Shown in pieces: positions 39,171 through 49,500 of a stretch of 64,000 nucleotides of DNA. Below the pieces are notes generated by a model. It did not search any database, was not told where the DNA came from, and saw nothing but the letters and a program-made list of their open reading frames with translations. Made by a program: the position numbers and the translations under genes. Location: contig NZ_JADNRL010000005.1 of assembly GCF_015595025.1 (NCBI RefSeq), positions 1-64,000 of the forward strand, read 5' to 3'. Source of the stretch: Halomonas sp. KAO. GTDB taxonomy: Bacteria > Pseudomonadota > Gammaproteobacteria > Pseudomonadales > Halomonadaceae. How positions within the stretch are numbered: position 1 is the first letter of the stretch; every line of letters begins with the position of its first letter.

Positions 39171-39541
39171 TATCCACTAGACAGCGGCTTCACCCAGAGA
39201 CCAAGGGCATGCAGCAGCAGCCCCAGGGTGGTGCCATGGGAGAGCCATAGCTCCCAGCCGATAAAGTCGCTGAACAGGGCATGCCAGCCGCCCATTCCGG
39301 CGACACCGGCCAGTAGGCATAGTCCCAGGCGACCCAGCAACCGAGGCAGACGCGCCCTGTCGGCCACATCCAGCAGTCGCCACTGCAGCACGCCCACCAG
39401 GCAGACCACGGCCAGCGCCATCAGCATCAGGTTGAAACGGTTGCCATGACCGCCCACCAGATAGCGCGGCAGGCTGGCGAGCATCAGCAGGGCGAGACCC
39501 AGCAGCAGGCTGAGCCGTTCGGCGGTCGGCTGGCCACCCAT
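39170..39541 (-). CDS. Small hypothetical membrane protein
   Basis: A 123-residue protein with four hydrophobic segments (starting near residues 10, 37, 68 and 98), each 18-22 residues, and short basic loops. No family is recognised. It starts one base after the stop of the flavodoxin gene, so it is co-transcribed and perhaps translationally coupled with it. A role in membrane redox is only a guess. Confidence 0.75.
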   Translation of the reverse strand: MGGQPTAERLSLLLGLALLMLASLPRYLVGGHGNRFNLMLMALAVVCLVGVLQWRLLDVADRARLPRLLGRLGLCLLAGVAGMGGWHALFSDFIGWELWLSHGTTLGLLLHALGLWVKPLSSG

Positions 39542-39542
39542 C

Positions 39543-40007
39543 TCAGGCGACCTTCAGCTGCTGTGACTCGATCCACTCCTCGACCCACGGAATGGCCGCA
39601 TCGTCGGCCATGAAGGTCTCCATGGCATCGACCTCGAGACGCTCCCCCAGCCGCTGGGCGCCCTGCCCCTCCAGCAGTTCATCGAGCTGGCGGCCGGCAC
39701 CACAGAAGGTATCGCCGTAGGAGCTGTCCCCCAGGGCAATCAGCCCGTAGCGCAGCGAGCCGAGCCCCGGACTCTTCTCGGCGATGGCCTGGGCAAAGGA
39801 GGCGAAGCTGCCGGGGTAGTCACCGCTACCGGTGGTCGAGACACAGAACAGCGCCAGGTCGGCGTCGGCGGCGGTCAGGTCCTCCAGAGTGGGATTCTCG
39901 AAGATCTCCACCTCATGCCCCGCCTCCTCGAACAGTGGCTTGACCTGCTCGGCAACATCCAGAGCGCCGCCATACATGGTTCCCACGAAGATATTGAGTT
40001 TTGGCAT
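39543..40007 (-). CDS. MioC-type flavodoxin
   Basis: A 154-residue FMN-binding flavodoxin. The phosphate loop reads FVGTMYGGALDVAE near residue 6, where most have T/S-x-T-G-N; the FMN loops are CVSTTGSGDYPGS and LGDSSYGDTFCGAG. It is of the MioC/sulfite reductase flavodoxin-like group, which supports biotin synthase and other electron transfers. The start is MPKLNIFVG. Confidence 0.9.
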   Translation of the reverse strand: MPKLNIFVGTMYGGALDVAEQVKPLFEEAGHEVEIFENPTLEDLTAADADLALFCVSTTGSGDYPGSFASFAQAIAEKSPGLGSLRYGLIALGDSSYGDTFCGAGRQLDELLEGQGAQRLGERLEVDAMETFMADDAAIPWVEEWIESQQLKVA

Positions 40008-40165
40008 GTCACGGATTTTCCTAATAAATTTGCGTAAATGGTAACATATCTCGCGATTGCCCCGCATCCGGCGTGAGGCAAGCCGCTGCCGACCCGGTCT
40101 CGACCCGGATCCATCGCGGGGCACTATGTCGCATGGCAACAATCTCATCTCCGCCTCGACCCGCG

Positions 40166-40171
40166 TATAAT
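40166..40171 (+). promoter_or_regulatory. Consensus -10 element for the DUF2788 gene
   Basis: A perfect TATAAT is found 29 nt before the ATG of the DUF2788 gene; the -35 region 16-18 nt upstream is weak. A small hairpin AGGGGG/CCCCT follows directly. Confidence 0.5.
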
Positions 40172-40199
40172 AGGGGGTTTCACCCCTGACGGAGATATC

Positions 40200-40409
40200 A
40201 TGCAGCAGACGTTCGAGGCATGGATCACGCCGCTGATGATCGGCGGCCTGATCCTCTTCATGTGCTTCATCATCTGGGACCTTGCCAAGAAGTCCAATGC
40301 CGGCCGATTCGGCACCATCATGCTGTTTGTGGTGCTGGGCGCAGGCATGCTCGGCTATGTGCTCAAGGTGATCATCACCTGGGTCCTGGAGAACGGTGGC
40401 GCCGTATAG
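40200..40409 (+). CDS. DUF2788 small membrane protein
   Basis: A 69-residue protein with two transmembrane helices (about residues 8-26 and 40-62) joined by the basic loop DLAKKSNAGRFG. It matches the DUF2788 family of gammaproteobacterial small membrane proteins, of unknown role. GGAG is at a good distance from the start. It is monocistronic and ends at a strong bidirectional terminator. Confidence 0.88.
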   Translation: MQQTFEAWITPLMIGGLILFMCFIIWDLAKKSNAGRFGTIMLFVVLGAGMLGYVLKVIITWVLENGGAV

Positions 40410-40445
40410 CCATGCCCAGCATGAAAAGAGCAGCATGAAAAACAG

Positions 40446-40474
40446 GAAGGGCCACCCCATCGGGGTGGCCCTTC
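40446..40474. terminator. Bidirectional rho-independent terminator
   Basis: Thirteen perfect pairs (40446-40458 and 40462-40474) with a 3-nt loop lie between the convergent DUF2788 and ihfA genes. GTTCTT follows on the plus strand and CTGTTTTTC on the minus strand, so it can stop transcription both ways. Confidence 0.88.
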
Positions 40475-40530
40475 GTTCTTGACGAGTCGTTACCGGCTGT
40501 TATCGCTGGAGGGTGATGCCGTCGGCAGCG

Positions 40531-40833
40531 TCAGTGGTGCTCTCCACGATACCCTTCGACCTGACTCTTCAGCTTCTGCCCCGGCCGGAAGGTCACCACT
40601 CGACGCGCGGAGATGGGGATCTCCTCGCCCGTCTTGGGATTGCGCCCGGGCCGTTCGCGCTTGTCGCGCAGATCGAAGTTGCCGAAGCCGGACAGTTTGA
40701 CCTGCTCGTTCTCCCTCAGGCACCCACGGATCTCCTCGAAGAAGGCCTCTACCATGGACTTGGCCTCCCGCTTGGAGAGGCCGAGTTCGGCATGCAGGTG
40801 TTCGGCGAGCTCCGCCTTGGTCAGTGCACCCAT
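40531..40833 (-). CDS. ihfA: Integration host factor subunit alpha
   Basis: A 100-residue HU/IHF-family DNA-bending protein. [21 protein letters not shown] is the IHF-alpha N-terminus, and the minor-groove arm has [20 protein letters not shown] with the intercalating Pro. It works as a heterodimer with IhfB in recombination, transcription and replication. It is last in the thrS-to-ihfA operon, 78 nt after pheT, as in E. coli. Confidence 0.97.
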   Translation of the reverse strand: MGALTKAELAEHLHAELGLSKREAKSMVEAFFEEIRGCLRENEQVKLSGFGNFDLRDKRERPGRNPKTGEEIPISARRVVTFRPGQKLKSQVEGYRGEHH

Positions 40834-40911
40834 CGCTGCTCTCCTCTCCAGGCCCTTGCGGGCCCGCTAGACGATCGACACCCACCTGCCTCGCCCCGTG
40901 GAGATACCCCA

Positions 40912-43308
40912 CTACGTACGTAGCTCGGCCCCCAGGTGTTGCCGGGACTCGTTGACGATGGCATCGACCAACTGATTGATTTCCTCGTCATTAAGCGTGC
41001 GCGAAGGATGCTGCCAGGTCAAGCCCAGGGCAACGCTCTTGCGCCCTTCCGGCACGCCCTTGCCCTGGTAGACGTCGAACAAGCGGCATTCGCTCAGCCA
41101 CTCTCCCGCCTCGGCACGCAGGGTGTCCAGCAGCGCCTGCACGGGCAGATTCTCATCCACCAGGAACGCCAGATCGCGGCGCACCTCGGGGTAGCGCGAT
41201 AGCGGCATAAAGGCCGGCACACGGCCGTGGGTCAGGGCATCGAGGCGAACCTCGAAGAGCAACGCATCGACCTTGAGTCCCAGCTGGGCACGCACCGCCG
41301 GATGCAGGGTGCCGATCCAGCCGGCCTCCTCACCGCGATACAGCAGACGGGCACACTGCCCCGGATGCAGTGAGGGGTGCTCGGCGGGCTCGAAGCGCCA
41401 CGCCTCGGCATCACCGCCCATGGCCATTAGGCTCTCGAGATCGCCCTTCAGGTCGAAGAAGTCGACCGCCATACGCTCGGCGGCCCAGCCCTCCGGTTCG
41501 CGGCTGCCACATACCAGCGCGCCCAGCATCGGCACCTGTGCCAGATCATCGAGCTCGCCACGAAAGATGAGACCGGTCTCGAACAGCCGGACCCGGCTCT
41601 GCTGGCGATTTAGGTTGTACTGCAGGGTCCGGATCAACCCCGGAAAGAGGCTGGCCCGCATCACCGAGAGGTCCGCGGAGATGGGGTTGGCCAGCACCGG
41701 CGACACCGCCTCGGGAAGCAGTGTCTTCTGCAGCTCGGGCGCGACGAAGCTGTAGGTCACCGCCTCCTGGTAGCCACGCGCCACCATCTGACGCCGCAGG
41801 CGGGCCAGCGGCGTGCGCGCCTCATGATCGCTGCGCAGACCCAGACGGGCCTGGGGGCGGCGGACCGGTAGGCGGTTGTAGCCATGGATACGCGCCACCT
41901 CCTCGATGAGATCCTCCTCGATGGCGATATCGAACCGCCAGCTCGGCACCTCGGCACGCCATTCGGCATCGGTCGCCTCGACATCCATGCCGAGCCGCTC
42001 GAGTATCTCGCTCACCTCCTCGACGGCAAACGTCTTGCCGAGGGCCTGCTCGAGCCGTGTACGCCGCAGAGCGACGCGACGCGATGCAGGCAGGTGGTCG
42101 TCGCTGGCTACCTCGACCAGGGGCCCGGCCTCACCGCCTACGATATCGAGCAGCAGGGCCGTGGCCCGCTCGACCGCCTCACGGGTCAACTGGGGGTCGA
42201 CACCGCGCTCGAAGCGATGAGAGGCATCCGTGTGCAGGCCATAGTCACGCGCCTGACCGGCCACCGCCAGGGGCGTGAAGAATGCCGACTCGAGGAAGAT
42301 GTCGCGGGTCTTCTCGTTGACGCCCGACTGCTCCCCGCCCATCACCCCGGCGATGGCCAGCGGGCCGCGTTCGTCGGCGATCACCAGGGTCGAGGCATCG
42401 AGGCTGACCTCCTGGCCGTCGAGCAGCACCAGACGCTCTCCCTCCCGGGCCAGGCGCACGATCACCGCACCGCGAAGGTTGTCGCGATCGAAGGCATGCA
42501 GCGGCTGCCCCAGCTCGAGCATCACATAGTTGGTGATATCGACGACCGGGTCGATGCTGCGCACACCACCACGGCGCAGGCGCTCAACCATCCACAGCGG
42601 GGTCTCGACGGTGACGTCGACCCCCTTGATCAACCGCCCGATATAGCGGGGGCAGCGCTCGGCGTCCTCGACGCGAACCGCAAAGGTCTCATCATGGCTC
42701 GCCGGTACCGCCTCGCATGCGGGGCCCTGAACAGGAAGACGGTTGAGCACGCCGACCTCACGGGCCAGGCCCTTGAGGCTCAGGCAGTCGCCGCGGTTGG
42801 GGGTCAGGTCGACCTCGATGGTGCAGTCGTCCAGCCCCAGCCAGGCGCGCAGGTCCTCGCCCTTCGGTGCATCGGCGGGCAGCACCAGGATGCCCGGGGA
42901 GGTCTCCTCCTCGAGCCCCAGCTCGGACGCCGAGCAGATCATGCCACGGGACTCCTGCCCCCGCAGCTTGGCCTTCTTGATCTTGAAACCCGACGCCTTG
43001 GCGTCATCGGGCAGCACCGCGCCCACTCGAGCGAAGGCCACCTTCTGCCCCGCCGCCACATTGGGTGCACCACAGACCACCTGAACCGGTTCACCGCTGC
43101 CATCGTCGACCCGGCAGACGCTGAGCTTGTCGGCATCCGGGTGCTGCTGCTTCTCTACCACCTCGGCTACCATCACGCCCTCGAAGGCCGCCGCTACCGG
43201 CTCCACGGCATCGACCTCGAGCCCTGCCATGGTGATCTGGTCGGCCAGTGCCTGGGTTGCCAGCTGAGGGGAAACCCACTCGCGCAGCCAGTGTTCGGAA
43301 AATTTCAT
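40912..43308 (-). CDS. pheT: Phenylalanyl-tRNA synthetase beta subunit
   Basis: A 798-residue beta subunit of the alpha2-beta2 enzyme. The tRNA-binding EMAP-like domain (about residues 40-155), the B3/B4 editing domain with RDYGLHTDASHRFERGVDP, the B5 domain and the C-terminal FDX-ACB anticodon domain (YPEVRRDLAFLVDENLP) are all in order. The ATG at 43308 starts MKFSEHWLREWV; a longer upstream frame is not conserved. It is 40 nt downstream of pheS. Confidence 0.97.
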   Translation of the reverse strand: MKFSEHWLREWVSPQLATQALADQITMAGLEVDAVEPVAAAFEGVMVAEVVEKQQHPDADKLSVCRVDDGSGEPVQVVCGAPNVAAGQKVAFARVGAVLPDDAKASGFKIKKAKLRGQESRGMICSASELGLEEETSPGILVLPADAPKGEDLRAWLGLDDCTIEVDLTPNRGDCLSLKGLAREVGVLNRLPVQGPACEAVPASHDETFAVRVEDAERCPRYIGRLIKGVDVTVETPLWMVERLRRGGVRSIDPVVDITNYVMLELGQPLHAFDRDNLRGAVIVRLAREGERLVLLDGQEVSLDASTLVIADERGPLAIAGVMGGEQSGVNEKTRDIFLESAFFTPLAVAGQARDYGLHTDASHRFERGVDPQLTREAVERATALLLDIVGGEAGPLVEVASDDHLPASRRVALRRTRLEQALGKTFAVEEVSEILERLGMDVEATDAEWRAEVPSWRFDIAIEEDLIEEVARIHGYNRLPVRRPQARLGLRSDHEARTPLARLRRQMVARGYQEAVTYSFVAPELQKTLLPEAVSPVLANPISADLSVMRASLFPGLIRTLQYNLNRQQSRVRLFETGLIFRGELDDLAQVPMLGALVCGSREPEGWAAERMAVDFFDLKGDLESLMAMGGDAEAWRFEPAEHPSLHPGQCARLLYRGEEAGWIGTLHPAVRAQLGLKVDALLFEVRLDALTHGRVPAFMPLSRYPEVRRDLAFLVDENLPVQALLDTLRAEAGEWLSECRLFDVYQGKGVPEGRKSVALGLTWQHPSRTLNDEEINQLVDAIVNESRQHLGAELRT

Positions 43309-43348
43309 GACAAATCCTATCGCTGTGTTCTGCGTTTCCGGTGGACGA

Positions 43349-44404
<1,056 letters not shown>

Positions 44405-44406
44405 CT

Positions 44407-44441
44407 AAAAAAACAGGGGAAGAGCGGCTGCTCTTCCCCTG
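44407..44441 (-). terminator. Intrinsic terminator/attenuator between rplT and pheS
   Basis: On the minus strand a perfect 12-bp stem (44430-44441 with 44414-44425), GC-rich and with a 4-nt loop, is followed directly by seven T residues. A second small hairpin, CACCCGGC/GCCGGGTG, lies immediately upstream. This layout is that of an attenuator, but no Phe-rich leader peptide is present in the 53-nt span between rplT and the hairpin. It should strongly limit read-through into pheST. Confidence 0.85.
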
Positions 44442-44494
44442 CGACGCCTACAGACACCCGGCAGAAGCCGGGTGGCCGAAAATGACGCTGTCTC

Positions 44495-44848
44495 TTACTG
44501 GGCAGCCTTGGCCTTCTCGACGATGGCAGCGAAGGCTGCCTTCTCGTTGACGGCCAGGTCAGCCAGGACCTTGCGGTCGATCTCGATTCCGGCCTTCTTC
44601 AGGCCACCGACGAAGCGGCTGTAGGACAGGCCATGCTGACGGGCACCGGCGTTGATACGCTGGATCCACAGGGCACGGAACTGACGCTTGCGCTGACGAC
44701 GGTCGCGGTAGGCGTACTGGCCTGCCTTGATGACCGCCTGCTTGGCGACGCGAAAGACGCGGCTCCGGGCACCGTAGTAACCCTTGGCCTGCTTGAGAAT
44801 CTTCTTGTGACGGCGACGGGCGACGACGCCCCGCTTGACACGAGTCAT
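44495..44848 (-). CDS. rplT: 50S ribosomal protein L20
   Basis: A 117-residue ribosomal protein starting [19 protein letters not shown] and containing [18 protein letters not shown]. It binds 23S rRNA early in 50S assembly. In E. coli L20 also represses rpmI-rplT translation by binding the mRNA. It follows rpmI by 37 nt. Confidence 0.98.
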   Translation of the reverse strand: MTRVKRGVVARRRHKKILKQAKGYYGARSRVFRVAKQAVIKAGQYAYRDRRQRKRQFRALWIQRINAGARQHGLSYSRFVGGLKKAGIEIDRKVLADLAVNEKAAFAAIVEKAKAAQ

Positions 44849-44885
44849 AGCTTACTCCTGACGAAAAATGGTTCTACCAAGGGTC

Positions 44886-45080
44886 TTACAGGTTGGGCAG
44901 CATCCGCTGAATGAGCGGCTTGTCCGCGTCGTGAATCTGCTTCATGCCACGCAGTTGACGCTTACGCTTGGTGGACTTCTTGGTCAGGATGTGGCTACGG
45001 AACGACTGCTTGTGCTTGAAGCCGTTGGCCGTCTTCTTGAAGCGCTTGGCAGCGCCGCTGTTGCTCTTGATCTTCGGCAT
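44886..45080 (-). CDS. rpmI: 50S ribosomal protein L35
   Basis: A 64-residue basic protein starting [15 protein letters not shown] with the typical [14 protein letters not shown] segment. It lies between infC and rplT as in most bacteria. The upstream spacer contains a hairpin that may form part of L20 autoregulation. Confidence 0.98.
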   Translation of the reverse strand: MPKIKSNSGAAKRFKKTANGFKHKQSFRSHILTKKSTKRKRQLRGMKQIHDADKPLIQRMLPNL

Positions 45081-45123
45081 GAGAATAACTCCGCTCGAGG
45101 TTCTTCAGAAAACCCGAGGCCGA

Positions 45124-45144
45124 CGCAAGGCATGACACCTTGCG
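45124..45144 (-). promoter_or_regulatory. Hairpin in the infC-rpmI spacer
   Basis: CGCAAGG (45124-45130) pairs with CCTTGCG (45138-45144) around 7 nt. This spacer is where E. coli carries the L20-binding translational operator of rpmI. A small second stem GGTAC/GTACC lies near 45175-45190. Function is inferred from position. Confidence 0.35.
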
Positions 45145-45193
45145 CCCGTTGAACCGGCCACCGGATCACTTCTTTTGGTACTGCTGGTACCGC

Positions 45194-45736
45194 TTACTGC
45201 TTCTTCTTGGGCGCAATGATCATGATCATCTGACGACCTTCCATCTTCGGGAAGGATTCGACACTCCCGAGATCTTCGAGGTCGGCAGCGATCCGCTCCA
45301 TCAGCTTGCGGCCGATGTCCTGGTGCGCCATTTCACGACCGCGGAAACGCAGCGTGACCTTGCCCTTGTCGCCCGCTTCGAGGAAACGCGTCAGGTTCTT
45401 CATCTTGACCTGATAGTCACCCTCGTCGGTGCCAGGCCGGAACTTCACTTCCTTGACCTGAATCTGCTTTGTCTTCTTCTTCTGAGCCGCCTTCTGCTTC
45501 TTCTGCTCGAAGACAAACTTGCCGTAATCCATGATCTTGCAGACGATCGGATCGGCATTGGAAATCTGCACGAGATCCATACCGGCGGTCTCGGCGCGCT
45601 CCAGCGCCTCGCTGGTGGGCACGATGCCCAGCTGCTCGCCGTCGCTGTCAATCAGGCGAACCTGATCATCGGTAATACGCTCGTTCATGGGCGGACGCTT
45701 GTCCTGGGGACGTCCACGTTGGTTGCTACGCTTGAT
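45194..45736 (-). CDS. infC: Translation initiation factor IF-3 with AUC start codon
   Basis: A 180-residue IF-3. The conserved N-terminus [15 protein letters not shown] lies upstream of the first ATG (45688) and can only be translated from ATC at 45736, with AAGGAG seven bases before it. A rare AUC/AUU start is the classical infC autoregulation device: IF-3 rejects non-standard starts, so high IF-3 lowers its own synthesis. The two domains, with [22 protein letters not shown]-like linker and C-domain, are complete. It is 11 nt after thrS. Confidence 0.96.
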   Translation of the reverse strand: MKRSNQRGRPQDKRPPMNERITDDQVRLIDSDGEQLGIVPTSEALERAETAGMDLVQISNADPIVCKIMDYGKFVFEQKKQKAAQKKKTKQIQVKEVKFRPGTDEGDYQVKMKNLTRFLEAGDKGKVTLRFRGREMAHQDIGRKLMERIAADLEDLGSVESFPKMEGRQMIMIIAPKKKQ

Positions 45737-45747
45737 GTTCCGTCTCC

Positions 45748-47667
45748 TTAGGCAATTGACGAATGTCTCTCACCGAGCTCTTCTCCGAGGCGCGCCATGA
45801 GGTCATCGACCGTCATGGTACCCAGATCTTCACCACTGCGCGTACGCAGGGCGACCGAATCGGCTTCGACTTCCTTATCTCCTACCACCAGGAGATAGGG
45901 AACTTTCTGCAAGGTATGCTCCCGGATTTTAAAGCCGATCTTCTCATTCCTCAAGTCCGCCTTGACGCGCAAGCCGAATTTCTGCAGCCGACGCTCGAGA
46001 TCCAGCACGAACTCACGTTGGGAATCGGTGATATTGAGGATCGCCACCTGCTGGGGAGCCAGCCATAGCGGCATGGCGCCGGCATGATGCTCGATCAGGA
46101 TTCCCAGGAAGCGCTCGAACGAGCCGAGGATCGCACGGTGCAGCATTACCGGTGTCTTGCGGGCACCATCCTCGTCGACGAACTGGGCACCCAGCCGTCC
46201 CGGCAGATTGAAGTCGAGCTGCAGGGTACCACACTGCCAGACCCGATTGAGGCAGTCGCGCAGGGAGAACTCGATCTTGGGACCGTAGAAGGCGCCCTCG
46301 CCCGGCTGAAGCTCCCACTCGAGGCCGGTGGAGTCGAGCGCGGCCTCGAGACCCGCCTCGGCGCGATCCCACAGCTCCGCCTCACCCATGAAGTCATCGG
46401 GGCGCGTCGACAGCTTGAGCTCTACCTCGTCGAAGCCGAGATCCTTGTAGACCTTGAGGGTCAGGGCAATAAACGCCTCGGCCTCGGACTGAATCTGCTT
46501 TTCCGTACAGAAGATATGGGCGTCATCCTGGGTGAAGCCGCGCACCCGCATCAGACCATGCAAGGAACCAGAGGGTTCGTTGCGGTGGCAGCTGCCGAAC
46601 TCCGCCAGACGCAGCGGCAGATCCCGATAGCTCTTGAGGCCCTGATTGAACACCTGCACGTGGCAGGGGCAGTTCATGGGCTTGATGGCGTAGTCGCGCT
46701 TCTCCGACTCGGTGGTGAACATCAGCTCGCTGTAGTGTCCCCAGTGACCGGACTTCTTCCACAGCGACAGATCCACCACCTGGGGCGTCTTGATCTCCTG
46801 GTAACCATTCTCGATCTGCACCCGACGCATATACTGCTCGAGCGCCTGATACATGGTCCAGCCGTTGGGGTGCCAGAACACCATCCCCGGCGCCTCTTCC
46901 TGGAGGTGGAAGAGATCCATCTTGCGCGCCAGCTTGCGGTGATCGCGCTTCTCCGCCTCCTCGAGGCGCTTCAGGTAGGCCTTGAGCTGCTTCTTGTCGG
47001 GCCAGGCGGTGCCATAGATGCGCGTCAACATGGGCTTGGTGGCATCGCCCCGCCAGTAGGCACCGGCCAGCTTGGTCAGCTTGAATGACTTCAGGTGCCG
47101 GGTATTGGGCACATGCGGCCCCCGACACATGTCGACATACTCTTCATGATGATAGAGCCGAATCGTCTCCCCTTCGGGGATTTCCCGCACGATCTCCTGC
47201 TTGTAGGGTTCGTCGCGGTGCAGGAAGGCGAGCATTGCCTTGTCGCGATCGACATACTCGCGAACCACATCATAGCCCTTGTCGATCAGCGCCTTCATGC
47301 GCTGTTCGATGGCTTCGAGGTCCTCGGGGGTCGCCGAGCGGCCAAAGTCGATATCGTAGTAGAAGCCATCATCGATGACCGGGCCAATGGCCATCTTCGC
47401 ATCGGGATAGAGCTGCTTGACGGCATGACCGATCAGGTGGGCACAGGAGTGACGCACCACCTCCAGCCCCTCGGGGTCCTTGGCGGTGAGGATCGCCACC
47501 TCGGCATCACGATCGATGATATCGGCGGCATCCACCGGCACTCCGTCGATCTTGCCGGCCACACAGGCCTTGGCGAGTCCGGGGCCGATATCCTCGGCCA
47601 GTTGCATCACGCTCAGCGGGGCATCGAAGCGTCTCTGGCTGCCGTCAGGCAGGGTCACGATTGGCAT
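45748..47667 (-). CDS. thrS: Threonyl-tRNA synthetase
   Basis: A 639-residue class II synthetase. The N-terminal TGS domain ([20 protein letters not shown]), the editing domain with [18 protein letters not shown], and the zinc ligands in [18 protein letters not shown] and around DDAHIFC are visible, followed by the anticodon domain. ATG at 47667 gives the conserved N-terminus; the longer open frame upstream is not conserved. It is the first gene of the operon. The 259-nt upstream region contains the ompA-like terminator and a 6-bp hairpin GCACCA/TGGTGC (47833-47848). Confidence 0.98.
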   Translation of the reverse strand: MPIVTLPDGSQRRFDAPLSVMQLAEDIGPGLAKACVAGKIDGVPVDAADIIDRDAEVAILTAKDPEGLEVVRHSCAHLIGHAVKQLYPDAKMAIGPVIDDGFYYDIDFGRSATPEDLEAIEQRMKALIDKGYDVVREYVDRDKAMLAFLHRDEPYKQEIVREIPEGETIRLYHHEEYVDMCRGPHVPNTRHLKSFKLTKLAGAYWRGDATKPMLTRIYGTAWPDKKQLKAYLKRLEEAEKRDHRKLARKMDLFHLQEEAPGMVFWHPNGWTMYQALEQYMRRVQIENGYQEIKTPQVVDLSLWKKSGHWGHYSELMFTTESEKRDYAIKPMNCPCHVQVFNQGLKSYRDLPLRLAEFGSCHRNEPSGSLHGLMRVRGFTQDDAHIFCTEKQIQSEAEAFIALTLKVYKDLGFDEVELKLSTRPDDFMGEAELWDRAEAGLEAALDSTGLEWELQPGEGAFYGPKIEFSLRDCLNRVWQCGTLQLDFNLPGRLGAQFVDEDGARKTPVMLHRAILGSFERFLGILIEHHAGAMPLWLAPQQVAILNITDSQREFVLDLERRLQKFGLRVKADLRNEKIGFKIREHTLQKVPYLLVVGDKEVEADSVALRTRSGEDLGTMTVDDLMARLGEELGERHSSIA

Positions 47668-47864
47668 GAAGGGGTCCTTTCGCGCAGTGGTGGCCCATAC
47701 GAAAGACCACATGTCGCAGTGAACAAAGAGTGAAAAGGTGCTTGTCAGCCGGAACCCGGCCATCGCCATGATTAGAGAAGAACTGCTCCAGGCGAGACGG
47801 TGCCGGGCCGGATGACGCGCCACGATAACAAAGCACCACTTATGGTGCCACTGTGCCGACGCAA

Positions 47865-47908
47865 CAGGGGCGCCCTGAGGCGCCCCTGAAGGCGAGTCGA
47901 AACTCGCC
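47865..47908 (-). terminator. Two tandem hairpins after the OmpA-like gene
   Basis: A perfect 10-bp stem (47865-47874 with 47879-47888) and a 7-bp stem GGCGAGT/ACTCGCC just to its right follow the stop codon. No U-run, so termination is likely but not certain. Confidence 0.6.
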
Positions 47909-47926
47909 GTGAACACGAACCCGGAC

Positions 47927-48580
47927 TTACTGGCTCATGATCTCCACACGACGGTTCTGGGCACGGCCGGCGTCGGTCTCGTTGGTGGCGACCGGACGCT
48001 CTTCACCGTAGCCCACGGTACGCATGCGGTTGCCGGCAACGCCCTGGCTCACCAGGTAGCTGCGCACGGAGTCGGCGCGATCCTTGGAGAGACCCAGGTT
48101 GTACTCGTTGGTACCGATGGCATCGGTGTGACCGGCGATGGTCACGCGCACCTCGGGGTTGTCGTTGAGGGTACGAGCAACCTGATTCAGCTCGGACTCG
48201 GCGCCCGGGCGCAGCTCGGCGGAGTCGAAGGCAAAGGTCACATCGCTCTGCAGGGTCACCGGCTCGAACACGGGCTCGGGCTCGGGCTCCGGCTCGGGCA
48301 TCGGCGCGGGCTCGGCCACCGGCTCCGGCGTGTCGGCACACAGCATGGCACCAATGGCGGCACCAGCGGTCCCGCCAATGGCGGCACCGTCATCCTCATC
48401 GGACTCGCTGCTCGAGGCATAGCCGATACCGCCGCCGATGACACCACCGGCCAGGCCGCACACCATCGGGTGCTGGTACCAGGGCTTGTCGACAGAGGAA
48501 GTACTGTTGGAAGTGGCGCAGCCGGAGAGGCCGACCACCAGAGCAGATCCGAGCAGCAAGCCAGTCGTGGACTTCTTCAT
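47927..48580 (-). CDS. OmpA-family outer-membrane lipoprotein
   Basis: A 217-residue lipoprotein. The signal ends in the lipobox LSGC at about residue 21; glycine-rich hydrophobic segments ([26 protein letters not shown]) form a glycine-zipper. Then comes a Pro-Glu spacer (repeated PEPE) and an OmpA-like peptidoglycan-binding domain with [20 protein letters not shown] and AQNRRVEI. It probably tethers the outer membrane to the wall. Upstream, 258 nt (48581-48838) show no gene. Confidence 0.92.
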   Translation of the reverse strand: MKKSTTGLLLGSALVVGLSGCATSNSTSSVDKPWYQHPMVCGLAGGVIGGGIGYASSSESDEDDGAAIGGTAGAAIGAMLCADTPEPVAEPAPMPEPEPEPEPVFEPVTLQSDVTFAFDSAELRPGAESELNQVARTLNDNPEVRVTIAGHTDAIGTNEYNLGLSKDRADSVRSYLVSQGVAGNRMRTVGYGEERPVATNETDAGRAQNRRVEIMSQ

Positions 48581-48838
48581 GTGAAACTCCTTCTCTTTGC
48601 TTTTTTTCGCTCCAGGGTAGGCAACCGCTTGCCGCCTCCCAGATGATCCCGACGATCAGGCACTGCGATCTTTGCCGCAACACCCATGCCGAAAGCGTCT
48701 GCCACGCGTGTCAGACCGTTCTCGGCACACTGCCAAGCTTGCCGCAGCTAAGCAGCTTATTCAATCGTCTAGGGATAGACTAGCAAATCCTGACGGTATC
48801 GCACAGTGTTCGATAAAGCACCCCTGCGCGCCTGAACC

Positions 48839-49306
48839 TCAATGCAGACTCGCCGGCCAGTCGCGCCGAAACACCAGCGCGGCCCGTGCGGCCTCAAGCA
48901 CGGCATCGCGATGCTCCTCTTCGACAGCAAGGCGCTCCTTGTCTTCCTTGAAGCGCTCCTTGGGAGAAAGCGCCTTGCGAGCTTCATGGGTATGAAGGTG
49001 GCGAGTCAGCGCATGGACCTCACCGAAGGGGCGAAAGCTTTCACGCTCCAGCAACCGCGAGTCGAGGATCTCGAGCAACACCTTGCAACGCCATACGCCC
49101 TCGGTGATATTCACCTGCTCCTGCAGCAGTGCCGAGGCCACCAGCTCCAGGTTCTCAAGACAGTTTTCATGGGCCCGACGCAGCTCGTCCTGCTGTCTGG
49201 CCCGCCGCCGTCGAACCTCACGCCACAGGGTAAAGGCGTAGGCACCGAGGCCGGCGATGACCACCAGGGCTAGGCCGGCAAGAATCAGGGCGGTGGTGGA
49301 GCTCAT
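48839..49306 (-). CDS. DUF2489 protein with N-terminal membrane anchor
   Basis: A 155-residue protein with one N-terminal transmembrane helix (residues about 5-28) followed by a helical cytoplasmic region. The segments VWRCKVLLEILDSRLL, HTHEARKALSPKERFKED and a late VEEEHRDAV match the DUF2489 family. The function is unknown. It is divergent from the carboxylate transporter gene. Confidence 0.85.
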   Translation of the reverse strand: MSSTTALILAGLALVVIAGLGAYAFTLWREVRRRRARQQDELRRAHENCLENLELVASALLQEQVNITEGVWRCKVLLEILDSRLLERESFRPFGEVHALTRHLHTHEARKALSPKERFKEDKERLAVEEEHRDAVLEAARAALVFRRDWPASLH

Positions 49307-49407
49307 CGAGTATCACCATGACATGACAGAAAGTGGGCGTACGATTCTACCCCCTTGCAGGTCGCGACCCCAACGTTCCTCGACCCGATGCCCGGCGGCG
49401 CATGCCC

Positions 49408-49437
49408 CTGACGCTACGCAGGATTCTTGAGTACAAT
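49408..49437 (+). promoter_or_regulatory. Putative sigma-70 promoter of the DASS transporter
   Basis: CTGACG (49408-49413) and TACAAT (49432-49437) with an 18-nt spacer lie 63 nt before the ATG. Both hexamers are near consensus. Prediction by eye only. Confidence 0.4.
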
Positions 49438-49500
49438 GCGGCCGCCTCATTGTCAGGCACTCACCCTTTCGATGCACTCACCCCGGTAATGGAACCCGCC

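Noticed and set aside
44442-44494. Phe-rich leader peptide for pheST attenuation
   Set aside because: The short frames here lack Phe clusters and a start codon with ribosome binding site.
47668-47916. N-terminal extension of thrS (open frame to 47916)
   Set aside because: ThrRS proteins begin [10 protein letters not shown] at 47667; the extension crosses the intergenic hairpins and is not conserved.
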